NCBI GenBank assembly: GCA_023150415.1
Contig: JAKLKY010000009.1
Span: 1-55,067, forward strand
Reading direction: 5' to 3'
DNA: 55,067 bases
Source of the DNA: Alphaproteobacteria bacterium
GTDB lineage: Bacteria; Pseudomonadota; Alphaproteobacteria; Micavibrionales; Micavibrionaceae
Positions 18,494-26,653 of this stretch are shown one piece after another. Below the pieces are notes generated by a model, which was not told the DNA's origin, made no database searches, and worked only from the letters and a program-made list of their open reading frames with translations. How positions within the stretch are numbered: position 1 is the stretch's first letter; the number at the start of each line of letters is the position of its first letter. The position numbers and the translations under genes are program-made.

Positions 18494-19168
18494 ATGAATT
18501 TACGCAGAATCTTAAGCGCAGCCGCCATAGGGGGCGGTTTGACAGCGGGAACACCTCACACGGCTGAGGCAGGTCCATTGACCTTCAAGTTTAAAGGTAC
18601 CGTTGAAAGTTACTACAACGATTTTATGAACACTTTCATGGACGGTCTAACCTTTTCTCCCGGAATGCCTATAAGTCTTGATATCGATTTCAGCAACGCT
18701 GACACCAGTTCAGTCTCATCTTATTATTTTAAAGCGGGCCAGGTCTACTTGCATGCGGCGCCATTAAGTTCAGAGCTAAATCTCCTTAATGACACCACAG
18801 ACCCATCTGGAAATATGGTGGATTCGCTCAACTTGACCCTTACAGCCAAGAACAATTTATCGACAATAAAGGGCGTGGGTACAATAAGTATACATGCTTT
18901 CGCTCCTGCAAATACAATCAGTTCAGATGGTTTCAGCCCTAAGAATGTTACGGCACTTATGTCGGGTGCTTTTTCCAACAGTGCTAACTCTTCTTTTGAT
19001 TTTTCGTATACAAGTAATTTCGGAACCTCTTGGGAAAAAGGACGTCTCGACAGCATGACAGTCGTGCCTAGCCCTGGGGCGCTTGCTGTTCTAACAGCGG
19101 GTGGTGTTTTGGCACATCGCCGCCGCAGAACACCACCGGAATCTGCACCTGCGCTCGAAGCCGCGTAA
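18494..19168 (+). CDS. Secreted protein with PEP-CTERM-like C-terminal sorting signal
   Basis: The 224-residue protein has a signal peptide (N-L-R-R-I-L-S-A-A-A-I, probable cleavage after A-E-A). A Ser/Thr/Asn-rich beta-type body follows, without cysteines. The tail reads V-V-P-S-P-G-A-L-A-V-L, then a short hydrophobic helix, then H-R-R-R-R: the tripartite layout of a PEP-CTERM/exosortase signal in the P-x-P-G-A-L-A variant, followed unusually by about 13 more residues. Such proteins are processed by exosortase and often linked to extracellular matrix. I chose the ATG at 18494 because GGGGA sits seven bases before it; the ATG at 18488 adds two residues. A strong terminator follows. The function of the body is unknown. 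Confidence 0.75.
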   Translation: MNLRRILSAAAIGGGLTAGTPHTAEAGPLTFKFKGTVESYYNDFMNTFMDGLTFSPGMPISLDIDFSNADTSSVSSYYFKAGQVYLHAAPLSSELNLLNDTTDPSGNMVDSLNLTLTAKNNLSTIKGVGTISIHAFAPANTISSDGFSPKNVTALMSGAFSNSANSSFDFSYTSNFGTSWEKGRLDSMTVVPSPGALAVLTAGGVLAHRRRRTPPESAPALEAA

Positions 19169-19188
19169 ATCCATCGTTTTTGGAAAAA

Positions 19189-19217
19189 GGGCAGACAGTG
19201 CTGTCTACCCTTTTTTT
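19189..19217 (+). terminator. Rho-independent terminator
   Basis: The inverted repeat GGGCAGACAG-tg-CTGTCTACCC (one mismatch) is followed by seven T. It ends the transcript of the PEP-CTERM-like gene and lies just at the 3' end of the convergent AAA gene. Confidence 0.88.
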
Positions 19218-20154
19218 ATTTTTGCACTAACCCCGCCACTTCCTTCTTCACCGCTTCCACCAATTTTTCATCGTGCAGGGCGGTTTTGTTCAGGCCGGTT
19301 TCGCGCCCGACCATGTAATAAATGGATTCCAGCGCGACCTCCTGCTGAGTGCCAAAATTTTTCACGTGATACGCCATCGCAGCATCCATGGTGATGATGG
19401 ATTTGTCGGGCTGGTTGCGCTTGCGCATATTTTCCTCAGTCAAGCGCACAATCAGCATTAGATTCTCGTCGCTAATGGTAACATTGTGGTGCGCCTCATA
19501 CCCCTTACGCAGCCCCTGCATGATGCGGAAAGTTTCCAGCACATTGGGCACTTTGAGGAAAATTTTCTGAAAACGCCGATCCATCGCCGGATCAGCCGCG
19601 ACATAAACGCGAAATTCATCCAAAGTCGTCGCGCCGATCACCAGCAAATCCCCCACCGTCAGATAGGGCTTCATCACATCCGAGAGCCCCTTGTAAGAGC
19701 TTGCCTCGCAATTGGGCATGATCTGATGAATCTCATCGATGAATAAAATGATTTTGGGAACGTCCTTGCGGTGATAACGCTCTGCCACGCCTTTACACAG
19801 CGGGATGAAACGCGACTGAAACTCGGCGGGGCTCGATGTGCCCGCCGCCATACGTGCCAGCTCCACTTCCAAAACACGTGCGCCTTTAAGAAAATCCGGC
19901 ACCTCGCCCGCCACAATTTTCTGCGCCAACCCAGCCACCAACGCCGTCTTCCCCACCCCGGCCGGTGCCAGCAGCGCGGCATTCTTACGGCCCTTTTGCA
20001 GCATGATCAAAATCGCTTCGTCGATTTCTTGATCGCGCCCTGTGATCGGATCAAACCGCCCGGCCTTGGCCAATGCCGTAAAATCGCGGCAATACAAATC
20101 AAAAAGTTTTTCCAATTCTAAATCGGATATTGTTGGCTTCCATTTTTCGGTCAT
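19216..20154 (-). CDS. Single-ring Clp-type (ClpA/ClpB D1-like) AAA+ ATPase
   Basis: This 312-residue protein looks like the first AAA module of ClpA/B/C without the N-domain or the second ring. It begins with a helix leading to F-D-P-I-T-G-R-D-Q-E-I-D-E (compare R-D-x-E-I in Clp D1). Walker A is A-P-A-G-V-G-K-T (about 63-70) and Walker B is I-L-F-I-D-E-I-H (about 137-144). A sensor-like V-I-G-A-T-T-L-D-E-F-R and the arginine-finger region M-D-R-R-F-Q-K-I follow. There is no visible ClpP-binding loop. The 16-base gap after serB suggests one transcript. Its partner or substrate is unknown; it might be an adaptor-fed disaggregase or a regulator. Confidence 0.8.
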   Translation of the reverse strand: MTEKWKPTISDLELEKLFDLYCRDFTALAKAGRFDPITGRDQEIDEAILIMLQKGRKNAALLAPAGVGKTALVAGLAQKIVAGEVPDFLKGARVLEVELARMAAGTSSPAEFQSRFIPLCKGVAERYHRKDVPKIILFIDEIHQIMPNCEASSYKGLSDVMKPYLTVGDLLVIGATTLDEFRVYVAADPAMDRRFQKIFLKVPNVLETFRIMQGLRKGYEAHHNVTISDENLMLIVRLTEENMRKRNQPDKSIITMDAAMAYHVKNFGTQQEVALESIYYMVGRETGLNKTALHDEKLVEAVKKEVAGLVQK

Positions 20155-20170
20155 CGTGCGTAGCCTTCAC

Positions 20171-21079
20171 TCATGCGTTCTTAACCCCAATATCGTTAAT
20201 CGTGTATCCCTGCGCAAACAAGACGGCGGTCAGATTGCCATGCAGGATAACATTAGGCACAGCCTCCGCCACCACTGATTTCGGGTGATAGCCGATCCCC
20301 AAGCCTGCGGCCTTGAGCATCGGAATATCATTCGCCCCATCCCCTATAGCCAGAACATCGGCGGGCTTGAGCTTATATTCATGCATATTCTTCAACAGCA
20401 ATTCCAGCTTGCTCGATTGATCGAGTATGGGTTCTTCTACAGCTCCCTCAAGACGGTTTTCCGTGATCTTGAGCACATTGCCATAGTGATAGGTAAATCC
20501 TAGCCGCTCCGCGACCACCTGCGTAAAGAACGTAAATCCTCCTGAAATCAGAATACACGCAGCACCATTTTTCCGCATGGTTTTCACCAACTGCAATGCG
20601 CCCGGATTAATTTGCAACGCATCGGCTGTTTTCTGCAGAGAACCAACATCCAGCCCCTTGAGCAAATGAACACGCTCGCGCAAGGCATCGGCAAAATCCA
20701 CCTCTCCCTCCATGACCCTTTTGGTAATCGCAGCGACCTGTTCTTGAACCCCTCCATACGCGGCAAGGGCATCCAGCGTTTCTCCCTGCACAATTGTAGA
20801 ATCCATATCTGCTAGCAAAAGTTTCTTGCGTCGGTTTTCAATCGGCACGACAAAAACATCGATTGCAAAACGATCCAGAAACTCGCGCAAATGGGTAATC
20901 GCCTTACCATCCGGTTTGGCCGAAATCCCCAAATCAACAGCTTGTTGCGGCGCGAGCCAAACGGGCGCGCAGGTGGGTTGGATTTGGTAGAGACCCAGTA
21001 ATCTCTGCACCTCGCCGATATGGCGGTTGGTCAGGGGCTGATGCGTGGTGGAGGCAACAAGTGTGAGAACAAGGCTCAT
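20171..21079 (-). CDS. serB: Phosphoserine phosphatase
   Basis: SerB catalyses the last step of serine synthesis, hydrolysing phosphoserine. The HAD-type motifs are present: D-M-D-S-T (91-95, nucleophile Asp and general acid Asp), S-G-G-F in motif II, a conserved Lys, and G-D-G-A-N-D-I-P-M-L in motif IV. The roughly 85-residue N-terminal domain resembles the regulatory extension found in many proteobacterial SerB proteins. The total of 302 residues is normal. It appears to be the promoter-proximal gene of a pair with the Clp-like ATPase. Confidence 0.95.
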   Translation of the reverse strand: MSLVLTLVASTTHQPLTNRHIGEVQRLLGLYQIQPTCAPVWLAPQQAVDLGISAKPDGKAITHLREFLDRFAIDVFVVPIENRRKKLLLADMDSTIVQGETLDALAAYGGVQEQVAAITKRVMEGEVDFADALRERVHLLKGLDVGSLQKTADALQINPGALQLVKTMRKNGAACILISGGFTFFTQVVAERLGFTYHYGNVLKITENRLEGAVEEPILDQSSKLELLLKNMHEYKLKPADVLAIGDGANDIPMLKAAGLGIGYHPKSVVAEAVPNVILHGNLTAVLFAQGYTINDIGVKNA

Positions 21080-21273
21080 GAAGGATTTCTCTTTGGCTTA
21101 GATACGCGGATAATCTGAGAGCTTATACTAACTCCCACGGCATATATTCTACATGCTGACGCGCCAAGTAAAGCCTTTGCTAGTTCTGCCGCTGGCAAAT
21201 CTCTTGAGCATTCCGAGGCCATTCGAGAAACGCACAAAATTGACATACGCTCTGATGTTTTTTATAAAACGGC

Positions 21274-21663
21274 ATGAGTCTTGAAAAATATGCCTCTTCC
21301 CGTTTAGGTGCGCTGGTCAGATTGGGCTGGGTTTATGGAGGGCAATCACCATCCACCCAACAGCCGTTTCTGATTGCAGCAAGTGACTATCGTTGCTTTA
21401 CAACTCCCACAGAGGCCGCAACGATAGCGAACAGCAAGGGTGTTCGTCTTATGACACCTGAAGAATTTCAATACTTTATTGATACCTTTCCGCATACAGG
21501 CCTTGGCACCACAATCAACCGCAGCGAATGTTATTGGGTTGCAGCAACTGATCCGACTTCAGGAGAACCCATTATGTACGCAAGACGTTTCAAAGTGGGA
21601 CCACCACACCAAATTGGCATCGCGCGTTTTGTCTGCGATTCAGAGCCACGGCCTGGCGTATGA
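21274..21663 (+). CDS. Hypothetical protein
   Basis: This 129-residue protein is not recognised. It is soluble-looking with no signal peptide or membrane helix. It contains the segments P-F-L-I-A-A-S-D-Y-R-C-F and G-V-R-L-M-T-P-E-E-F-Q-Y-F and two cysteines. The middle is somewhat like proteins that present a small alpha/beta fold, but this is not enough to name a family. No good Shine-Dalgarno is seen before the ATG. The gene is isolated, with about 190 bases of non-coding DNA on each side. Confidence 0.5.
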   Translation: MSLEKYASSRLGALVRLGWVYGGQSPSTQQPFLIAASDYRCFTTPTEAATIANSKGVRLMTPEEFQYFIDTFPHTGLGTTINRSECYWVAATDPTSGEPIMYARRFKVGPPHQIGIARFVCDSEPRPGV

Positions 21664-21773
21664 GCGTGTTGCTAGTCTTAGTTACTGCCACTTATTAACA
21701 CTGCCGCCATATAGAATCTTTGCATTTTGGCGCTAAATCAGTATAAATCGCAGTTTGTGCGTATCCTCACCAG

Positions 21774-21793
21774 ATCCCTGCTTTCGCAGGGAT
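21774..21793. repeat. Short palindrome (hairpin) before pdxS
   Basis: ATCCCTGC-tttc-GCAGGGAT is a perfect 8-bp stem with a TTTC loop and no T-run after it, so it is not a typical terminator. It resembles dispersed REP-like palindromes common in proteobacterial intergenic regions. No second copy was noticed in this window. Confidence 0.5.
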
Positions 21794-21856
21794 GACCGGG
21801 AAGTAAGAGGCTATAGGCACAAAAAAAGCACTAAAAACGAAATTGGATTATGTATA

Positions 21857-22780
21857 ATGAAAAAAACAAAACAGGAATTAAAATCTGCGGCCAAAACATC
21901 CTCCACCGTCATTAATTTGAAAGTCGGGCTGGCCGAGATGCTCAAGGGCGGGGTGATCATGGATGTCGTCACTGCCGATCAGGCGAAGATCGCCGAGGAT
22001 GCGGGTGCGGTGGCGGTGATGGCGCTGGAGCGTGTACCCTCCGACATTCGCGCGGCCGGCGGCGTGGCGCGGATGAGCCCGCCGCGCCTGATCGAGCAGA
22101 TCATGGCGTCTGTGTCCATCCCCGTCATGGCCAAATGCCGCATCGGCCATTTCGCCGAGGCGCAAGTGCTAGAAGCCATCGGCGTGGATTATATCGACGA
22201 ATCCGAAGTGCTCACGCCCGCTGATGAGGATTACCACATCAACAAGCATGATTTTAAAGTGCCGTTTGTCTGTGGCGCGAAAAATCTGGGTGAGGCGCTG
22301 CGCCGCATTGGCGAAGGTGCTGCCCTGATGCGCACAAAAGGCGAGCCGGGCACTGGCAATATTGTCGAGGCGGTGCGCCATCTGCGTGACATTAACCAGC
22401 ATATCAAACGCATCACTGTCTTGGATGACGCCGAGCTGATGACAGAAGCCAAAAACATGGGCGCACCTTATGAGCTTGTGAAACTGGTGAAAGAGCAGGG
22501 CCGCCTGCCGGTGCCGAATTTTGCCGCGGGCGGCATCGCCACGCCCGCCGACGCGGCGCTGTGTATGCAGCTGGGCGCGGAGACAGTATTCGTGGGATCG
22601 GGTATTTTCAAATCCGAAAACCCGGCGGCTTTTGCCAAAGCCATCGTCAAGGCAACCTGCCATTACAGCGATCCGAGCATGGTTCTCGAAGCCTGCCGCG
22701 AAATCGAGGGCGAAGCCATGCGCGGCATCTCGATTGACACCATCGACGCCGGGATGCGGATGGCCAATCGGGGGTGGTGA
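21857..22780 (+). CDS. pdxS: Pyridoxal 5'-phosphate synthase lyase subunit PdxS
   Basis: PdxS (Pdx1) builds PLP directly from ribose-5-phosphate, glyceraldehyde-3-phosphate and ammonia. The 307-residue (beta/alpha)8 protein has the family segments [36 protein letters not shown] (catalytic Lys), [10 protein letters not shown] and [10 protein letters not shown]. The ATG at 21857 matches the family N-terminus. The gene heads a run of four overlapping genes. Most alphaproteobacteria are known to use the other, DXP-dependent PdxA/PdxJ route. Confidence 0.97.
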   Translation: MKKTKQELKSAAKTSSTVINLKVGLAEMLKGGVIMDVVTADQAKIAEDAGAVAVMALERVPSDIRAAGGVARMSPPRLIEQIMASVSIPVMAKCRIGHFAEAQVLEAIGVDYIDESEVLTPADEDYHINKHDFKVPFVCGAKNLGEALRRIGEGAALMRTKGEPGTGNIVEAVRHLRDINQHIKRITVLDDAELMTEAKNMGAPYELVKLVKEQGRLPVPNFAAGGIATPADAALCMQLGAETVFVGSGIFKSENPAAFAKAIVKATCHYSDPSMVLEACREIEGEAMRGISIDTIDAGMRMANRGW

Positions 22781-23382
22781 TGAGCCATCCCGTCATCGGC
22801 GTTCTCGCTCTTCAAGGCTGTGTCGAGCCGCACCGCCCCCATATCGAAGCAGCGGGGGCGGAATTTGCTGCGGTCAAGACGCCGCAGCAATTTGACGCCG
22901 TGGATGCGTTTATTCTGCCCGGCGGGGAGAGCACAACGATGCTCAAACTCATCGATATGTATGGTCTTTGGGATTCGCTGACGCGCAATTTCAAGACTAA
23001 GCCCGTCTGGGGTATTTGCGCGGGGACGATTTTGATGGCGCAGCATGTCACCAACCCCCAGCAAAAATCCTTCGGCCTTTTGCCCATCAGCGTGCAACGC
23101 AACGCCTATGGCCGCCAGCTGGATAGTCATCATGGCATGATCGACAACTATCTGGTTTCATTTATCCGGGCGCCCGTTATTCTTAGCCCCTCAGGTGTTG
23201 GGATAAGTGGGGAAGCAGAATTTGAAATCCTCGCCACCCACGAAAGCGCCCCCGTCTGGGTGCGGCAGGGCCCCTATATGGCTACAACATTCCACCCCGA
23301 ACTGACACAGGATTTTCCCTCGCCGATGCACCGTACCTTTGTTGACCTGGTGCGGGGATCTGCGGCACAATTGGTGGCATGA
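22780..23382 (+). CDS. pdxT: Pyridoxal 5'-phosphate synthase glutaminase subunit PdxT
   Basis: PdxT (Pdx2) hydrolyses glutamine and passes ammonia to PdxS. The 200-residue class I glutaminase has V-L-A-L-Q-G at its start, the oxyanion motif P-G-G-E-S-T-T-M, the nucleophile Cys in W-G-I-C-A-G-T-I-L-M-A (about 80), and a late H-P-E that supplies the catalytic His and Glu. The ATG at 22780 shares bases with the pdxS stop (TGATG), so the two are translationally coupled. That fits a fixed-ratio complex. Its stop overlaps the thrC start. Confidence 0.96.
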   Translation: MSHPVIGVLALQGCVEPHRPHIEAAGAEFAAVKTPQQFDAVDAFILPGGESTTMLKLIDMYGLWDSLTRNFKTKPVWGICAGTILMAQHVTNPQQKSFGLLPISVQRNAYGRQLDSHHGMIDNYLVSFIRAPVILSPSGVGISGEAEFEILATHESAPVWVRQGPYMATTFHPELTQDFPSPMHRTFVDLVRGSAAQLVA

Positions 23383-24752
23383 TCGCCTATCATTCCACCC
23401 GCGGCGGCGAGAGCGGCAAAAGCTTTGAAGATGTGCTGCTGGCCGGTCTGGCGGCAGATGGCGGTTTGTATGTGCCAGAATTCTTGCCATCCTTGCCGGG
23501 GCCTGTGCGTGGATCTTATATTGAAACCGCGCAACACATCCTCTGCCCCTTCACCGCCGGTTTTCTGACAGCGCAAGAATTGCAGATCACGCTGCAGCAA
23601 ATTTACGCGCCGCCGGTTTTTGCTGCGCCCGACATCGCGCCCTTGCGCCCGCTGCAAGACAATCTGTATCTACTCGAACTGTTTCATGGCCCGACGCTCG
23701 CGTTCAAGGATTTTGCACTGCAACTACTGGGCCGGTTGTTCGACCATGCGCTGCGGAAAACGGGCAAGACCATCACCATCATCGGCGCGACGTCGGGCGA
23801 TACGGGGTCGGCCGCGATTGAGGGCTGCCGCCATTCCACACTTACACGCATGTTCATGCTGCACCCCCATGGACGCGTGTCGGACGTGCAGCGACGGCAG
23901 ATGACAACGCTCAATGCGCCCAACGTGTATAATATCGCTATCGAGGGCACGTTCGATGACTGCCAGGCTTTGGTCAAAGCACTGTTTGCCGATGCCTATC
24001 TGCGGGCGCAGCATAATCTAGCCGCCGTGAATTCCATCAACTGGGCGCGCATCGCCGCGCAAATCGTCTATTATTTTTACGCCGCGCAGCAATTCGCGGA
24101 GCCCGTGACCTTTGTCGTCCCCACCGGCAATTTCGGCAATGTACTGGCCGGATATTACGCGCGGGCGATGGGCGCACCGATCAAGGATCTGGTCGTCGCC
24201 TCCAACCGCAATGACATTCTCACCCGTTTCTTCGAAACCGGCGCAATGACGGCGCAGCCCGTGCAACCCACCCTCAGCCCTTCGATGGATATTCAAATCT
24301 CCAGCAATTTTGAGCGCTATCTCTTTGCTCTGCTGCAGCATGACGCACAGCATCTCAAAACCCTGATGCAGCAATTCCGCGATGAGGGCGCGTTCCGCGT
24401 GTCCGATGCCCTGCTGGCCCGCGCGCGGCAGGATTTCACCGCCCTGCGCGCCAGCGAGACAGAAACGCTGGCCGCAATGAAAGATGTTTACGCGCAGGAT
24501 AAAATCCTGATCGATCCGCACACCGCCGTCGGCGTTCATGCCGCGCGGCAATTCCAGCACGAGAAAAATAAGGGCCCCGTTATCGTCCTCGCCACCGCCC
24601 ACCCGGCCAAATTCCCTGATGCCGTTCACCGCGCCACCGGCCAGAGCCCGGCCTTGCCCGCATCTTTGGCCACGATCCTGCAAAAACCGGAAAAATTCAC
24701 GGTCCTGCCCGCGGATTTGACCATCATCAAAAATTTCATTAAAGAGGCCTGA
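23379..24752 (+). CDS. thrC: Threonine synthase
   Basis: ThrC converts O-phosphohomoserine to threonine with PLP. The 457-residue protein has the long-form N-terminus Y-H-S-T-R-G, the PLP-lysine motif G-P-T-L-A-F-K-D-F-A-L-Q (about 105-116), S-G-D-T-G-S-A-A-I for phosphate binding, and the family segment P-T-G-N-F-G-N-V-L-A-G-Y. It overlaps pdxT by four bases (ATGA) and the next gene by one (TGATG). Co-expression with PLP synthesis would make cofactor next to a PLP enzyme, though this link is only inferred. Confidence 0.96.
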   Translation: MIAYHSTRGGESGKSFEDVLLAGLAADGGLYVPEFLPSLPGPVRGSYIETAQHILCPFTAGFLTAQELQITLQQIYAPPVFAAPDIAPLRPLQDNLYLLELFHGPTLAFKDFALQLLGRLFDHALRKTGKTITIIGATSGDTGSAAIEGCRHSTLTRMFMLHPHGRVSDVQRRQMTTLNAPNVYNIAIEGTFDDCQALVKALFADAYLRAQHNLAAVNSINWARIAAQIVYYFYAAQQFAEPVTFVVPTGNFGNVLAGYYARAMGAPIKDLVVASNRNDILTRFFETGAMTAQPVQPTLSPSMDIQISSNFERYLFALLQHDAQHLKTLMQQFRDEGAFRVSDALLARARQDFTALRASETETLAAMKDVYAQDKILIDPHTAVGVHAARQFQHEKNKGPVIVLATAHPAKFPDAVHRATGQSPALPASLATILQKPEKFTVLPADLTIIKNFIKEA

Positions 24753-26008
24753 TGATTAATTTAACCACCCTCCCCTCCGGCCTGCGCGTGATTACAGATC
24801 ATGTAGAATCCATGCATTCCGTGGCGCTGGGCATCTGGACGCATGTTGGCACGCGCGATGAAAATCCGTCGCATAATGGCGCTGCGCATCTGGTGGAGCA
24901 TATGCTGTTCAAGGGCACGCCGTCGCGCAGCACGTTCGACATCGCAGAGGCGATTGAGCGCGTGGGCGGCAATGTGAATGCCTATACCAGCCGGGAAATC
25001 ACCAGCTATCACACGCATATGCTCAAGGACGATATGGGCCTGGGGCTGGAGGTTTTGGCCGATATCTATCAAAACGCAACCATGCCCGAGGACGAGTTGG
25101 AGAAGGAGCGCCATGTCGTGCTGCAGGAAATCGGCATGAGTCTGGACACGCCTGACGATCTGGTCTTCGACATGTTTTATGAAACTGCCTACCCGCAGCA
25201 AATGCTGGGCGCGCCCATTCTGGGGCGGGCGGAGATTATTCGTGCCATGCCGCGCGACGCGCTGGCGGCACATGTGGGCCGGTTCTACAATAACGGACGC
25301 ACGGTGATTTCCGCCGCTGGCGGGGTCGACCACGACGCATTCGTGCAGCATGTCGCGCAACAATTTTCCGCGCTGCCCGCCGGGCAGGATGTTGAGAGCG
25401 TCGCGGCCGCATATCGCGGCGGCGAGAACCGTCAGGAAAAACCACTGGAACAAGCGCATATCGTGCTGGGCTTCCAGGGTGTGCGCCGCGCGCATCCCGA
25501 TTATTACGCGGTACAGGCGCTTTCAACCATTCTGGGCGGCGGCATGGCCTCGCGCCTGTTTCAGGAAGTGCGGGAAAAGCGCGGCCTCGTCTACTCCGTC
25601 TATACCTTCCACAGCGCCTATTACGATTGCGGTTTGTTTGGCGTTTATGCCGGAACCGGGGCCAAGGACTTGCCCGAACTTATGCCGATTTTGTGCGACG
25701 AGATCCTGAAAATAACGCAGGAGATCCGCGAAGACGAAGTCGCCCGCGCCCGCGCGCAACTGAAAGCGGATTTGCTGATGGCCCGCGAGTCGATGATGAC
25801 GCGCGCCGACCAGATGGCCAAGAACCTGATCTTCAAGCACAAGAAACTGGACATCGCCGAGCGCATCGCGCGCATCGCAGCCGTGGACGCCGCCGCCATC
25901 AAGGCAATCGCGCGGCAGATTTTTGCCTCCCCCCCGACGCTGGCCGCGCTGGGGCCGCTGGGACAACTGGAAAGTTTTGATCAAATCAAGCGCCGTCTGG
26001 CAGCGTAA
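24752..26008 (+). CDS. M16-family zinc peptidase (mitochondrial-processing-peptidase-like)
   Basis: This 418-residue metalloprotease carries the inverted zinc motif H-L-V-E-H (about 46-50) in N-G-A-A-H-L-V-E-H-M-L-F-K-G-T. The downstream glutamate lies in the segment after N-V-N-A-Y-T-S-R-E. Length and overall pattern match the single-chain bacterial relatives of the mitochondrial processing peptidase beta subunit. No signal peptide is visible, so it is probably cytosolic. It often sits next to thrC in alphaproteobacteria, as it does here, with TGATG coupling. The substrate is unknown. Confidence 0.93.
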   Translation: MINLTTLPSGLRVITDHVESMHSVALGIWTHVGTRDENPSHNGAAHLVEHMLFKGTPSRSTFDIAEAIERVGGNVNAYTSREITSYHTHMLKDDMGLGLEVLADIYQNATMPEDELEKERHVVLQEIGMSLDTPDDLVFDMFYETAYPQQMLGAPILGRAEIIRAMPRDALAAHVGRFYNNGRTVISAAGGVDHDAFVQHVAQQFSALPAGQDVESVAAAYRGGENRQEKPLEQAHIVLGFQGVRRAHPDYYAVQALSTILGGGMASRLFQEVREKRGLVYSVYTFHSAYYDCGLFGVYAGTGAKDLPELMPILCDEILKITQEIREDEVARARAQLKADLLMARESMMTRADQMAKNLIFKHKKLDIAERIARIAAVDAAAIKAIARQIFASPPTLAALGPLGQLESFDQIKRRLAA

Positions 26009-26013
26009 GAACT

Positions 26014-26595
26014 CTAAGCCCGCCCCGCGGCGCCCGAGAGCATCAACGGATCAACGCCTAAGCGTCCCAAAGCCACCGCCCATTTCTCTGCAGGCGGCGT
26101 GGTAAAGATGGTCTCGGCATCGGGTTCGACCACCAGCCAGGCATTTTCCTGCATTTCTTTATCCAGCTGCCCCGCGCCCCAGCCGGAATAGCCGAGCATG
26201 AACATAAAATTCTGCGGTCCGCGCCCGCGCGCAATTTCAATCAGCGCATCAATCGTGCCCGTCACACCAAAATGCGACACCACGGGAACAGTTTCGCGCT
26301 GGCGAAAATCAAGACTGTGCAGCAAGAATCCGCGCGATGTCTCCACCGGCCCGCCGCTATAGATCGGAAATTCCAGAGCTTTAGCGTCCGCCTCAGGCAA
26401 TCCCTTAATCTGCAGCTGATCAAATAACTGGCGCGCGCTTAAACCCGGCAGGGGTTGGTTGATCGTCAAACCCATCGCGCCCTGTGCGTCATGCGCGCAG
26501 AGAAAAATCACCGCGCGGTAAAAGCGCGGATCGCCCATGTTGGGCATGGCAATCAGTAATTTGCCTGCCAGGGATGAAACTTTCATATCTGCCAT
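26014..26595 (-). CDS. UPF0301 protein YqgE/AlgH
   Basis: This 193-residue member of the YqgE/AlgH family has L-A-G-K-L-L-I-A-M-P-N-M-G-D-P-R-F near its start, G-A-M-G-L-T-I-N-Q-P and L-G-Y-S-G-W-G-A-G-Q-L-D-K-E. Family members are conserved but their molecular role is unsettled; AlgH was named for effects on alginate regulation. It converges with the M16 peptidase gene with five bases between stops. Confidence 0.93.
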   Translation of the reverse strand: MADMKVSSLAGKLLIAMPNMGDPRFYRAVIFLCAHDAQGAMGLTINQPLPGLSARQLFDQLQIKGLPEADAKALEFPIYSGGPVETSRGFLLHSLDFRQRETVPVVSHFGVTGTIDALIEIARGRGPQNFMFMLGYSGWGAGQLDKEMQENAWLVVEPDAETIFTTPPAEKWAVALGRLGVDPLMLSGAAGRA

Positions 26596-26653
26596 AAGAG
26601 CCTACATTATACTGTCTATGCAATTCGCAGCAAGCCTTGCGCCGTCGCGTCGC

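Noticed and set aside
24018-25495. Long antisense frames opposite thrC and the M16 peptidase (221 and 244 codons)
   Set aside because: They are shadows of GC-rich coding; the opposite strand carries clear enzyme motifs throughout.
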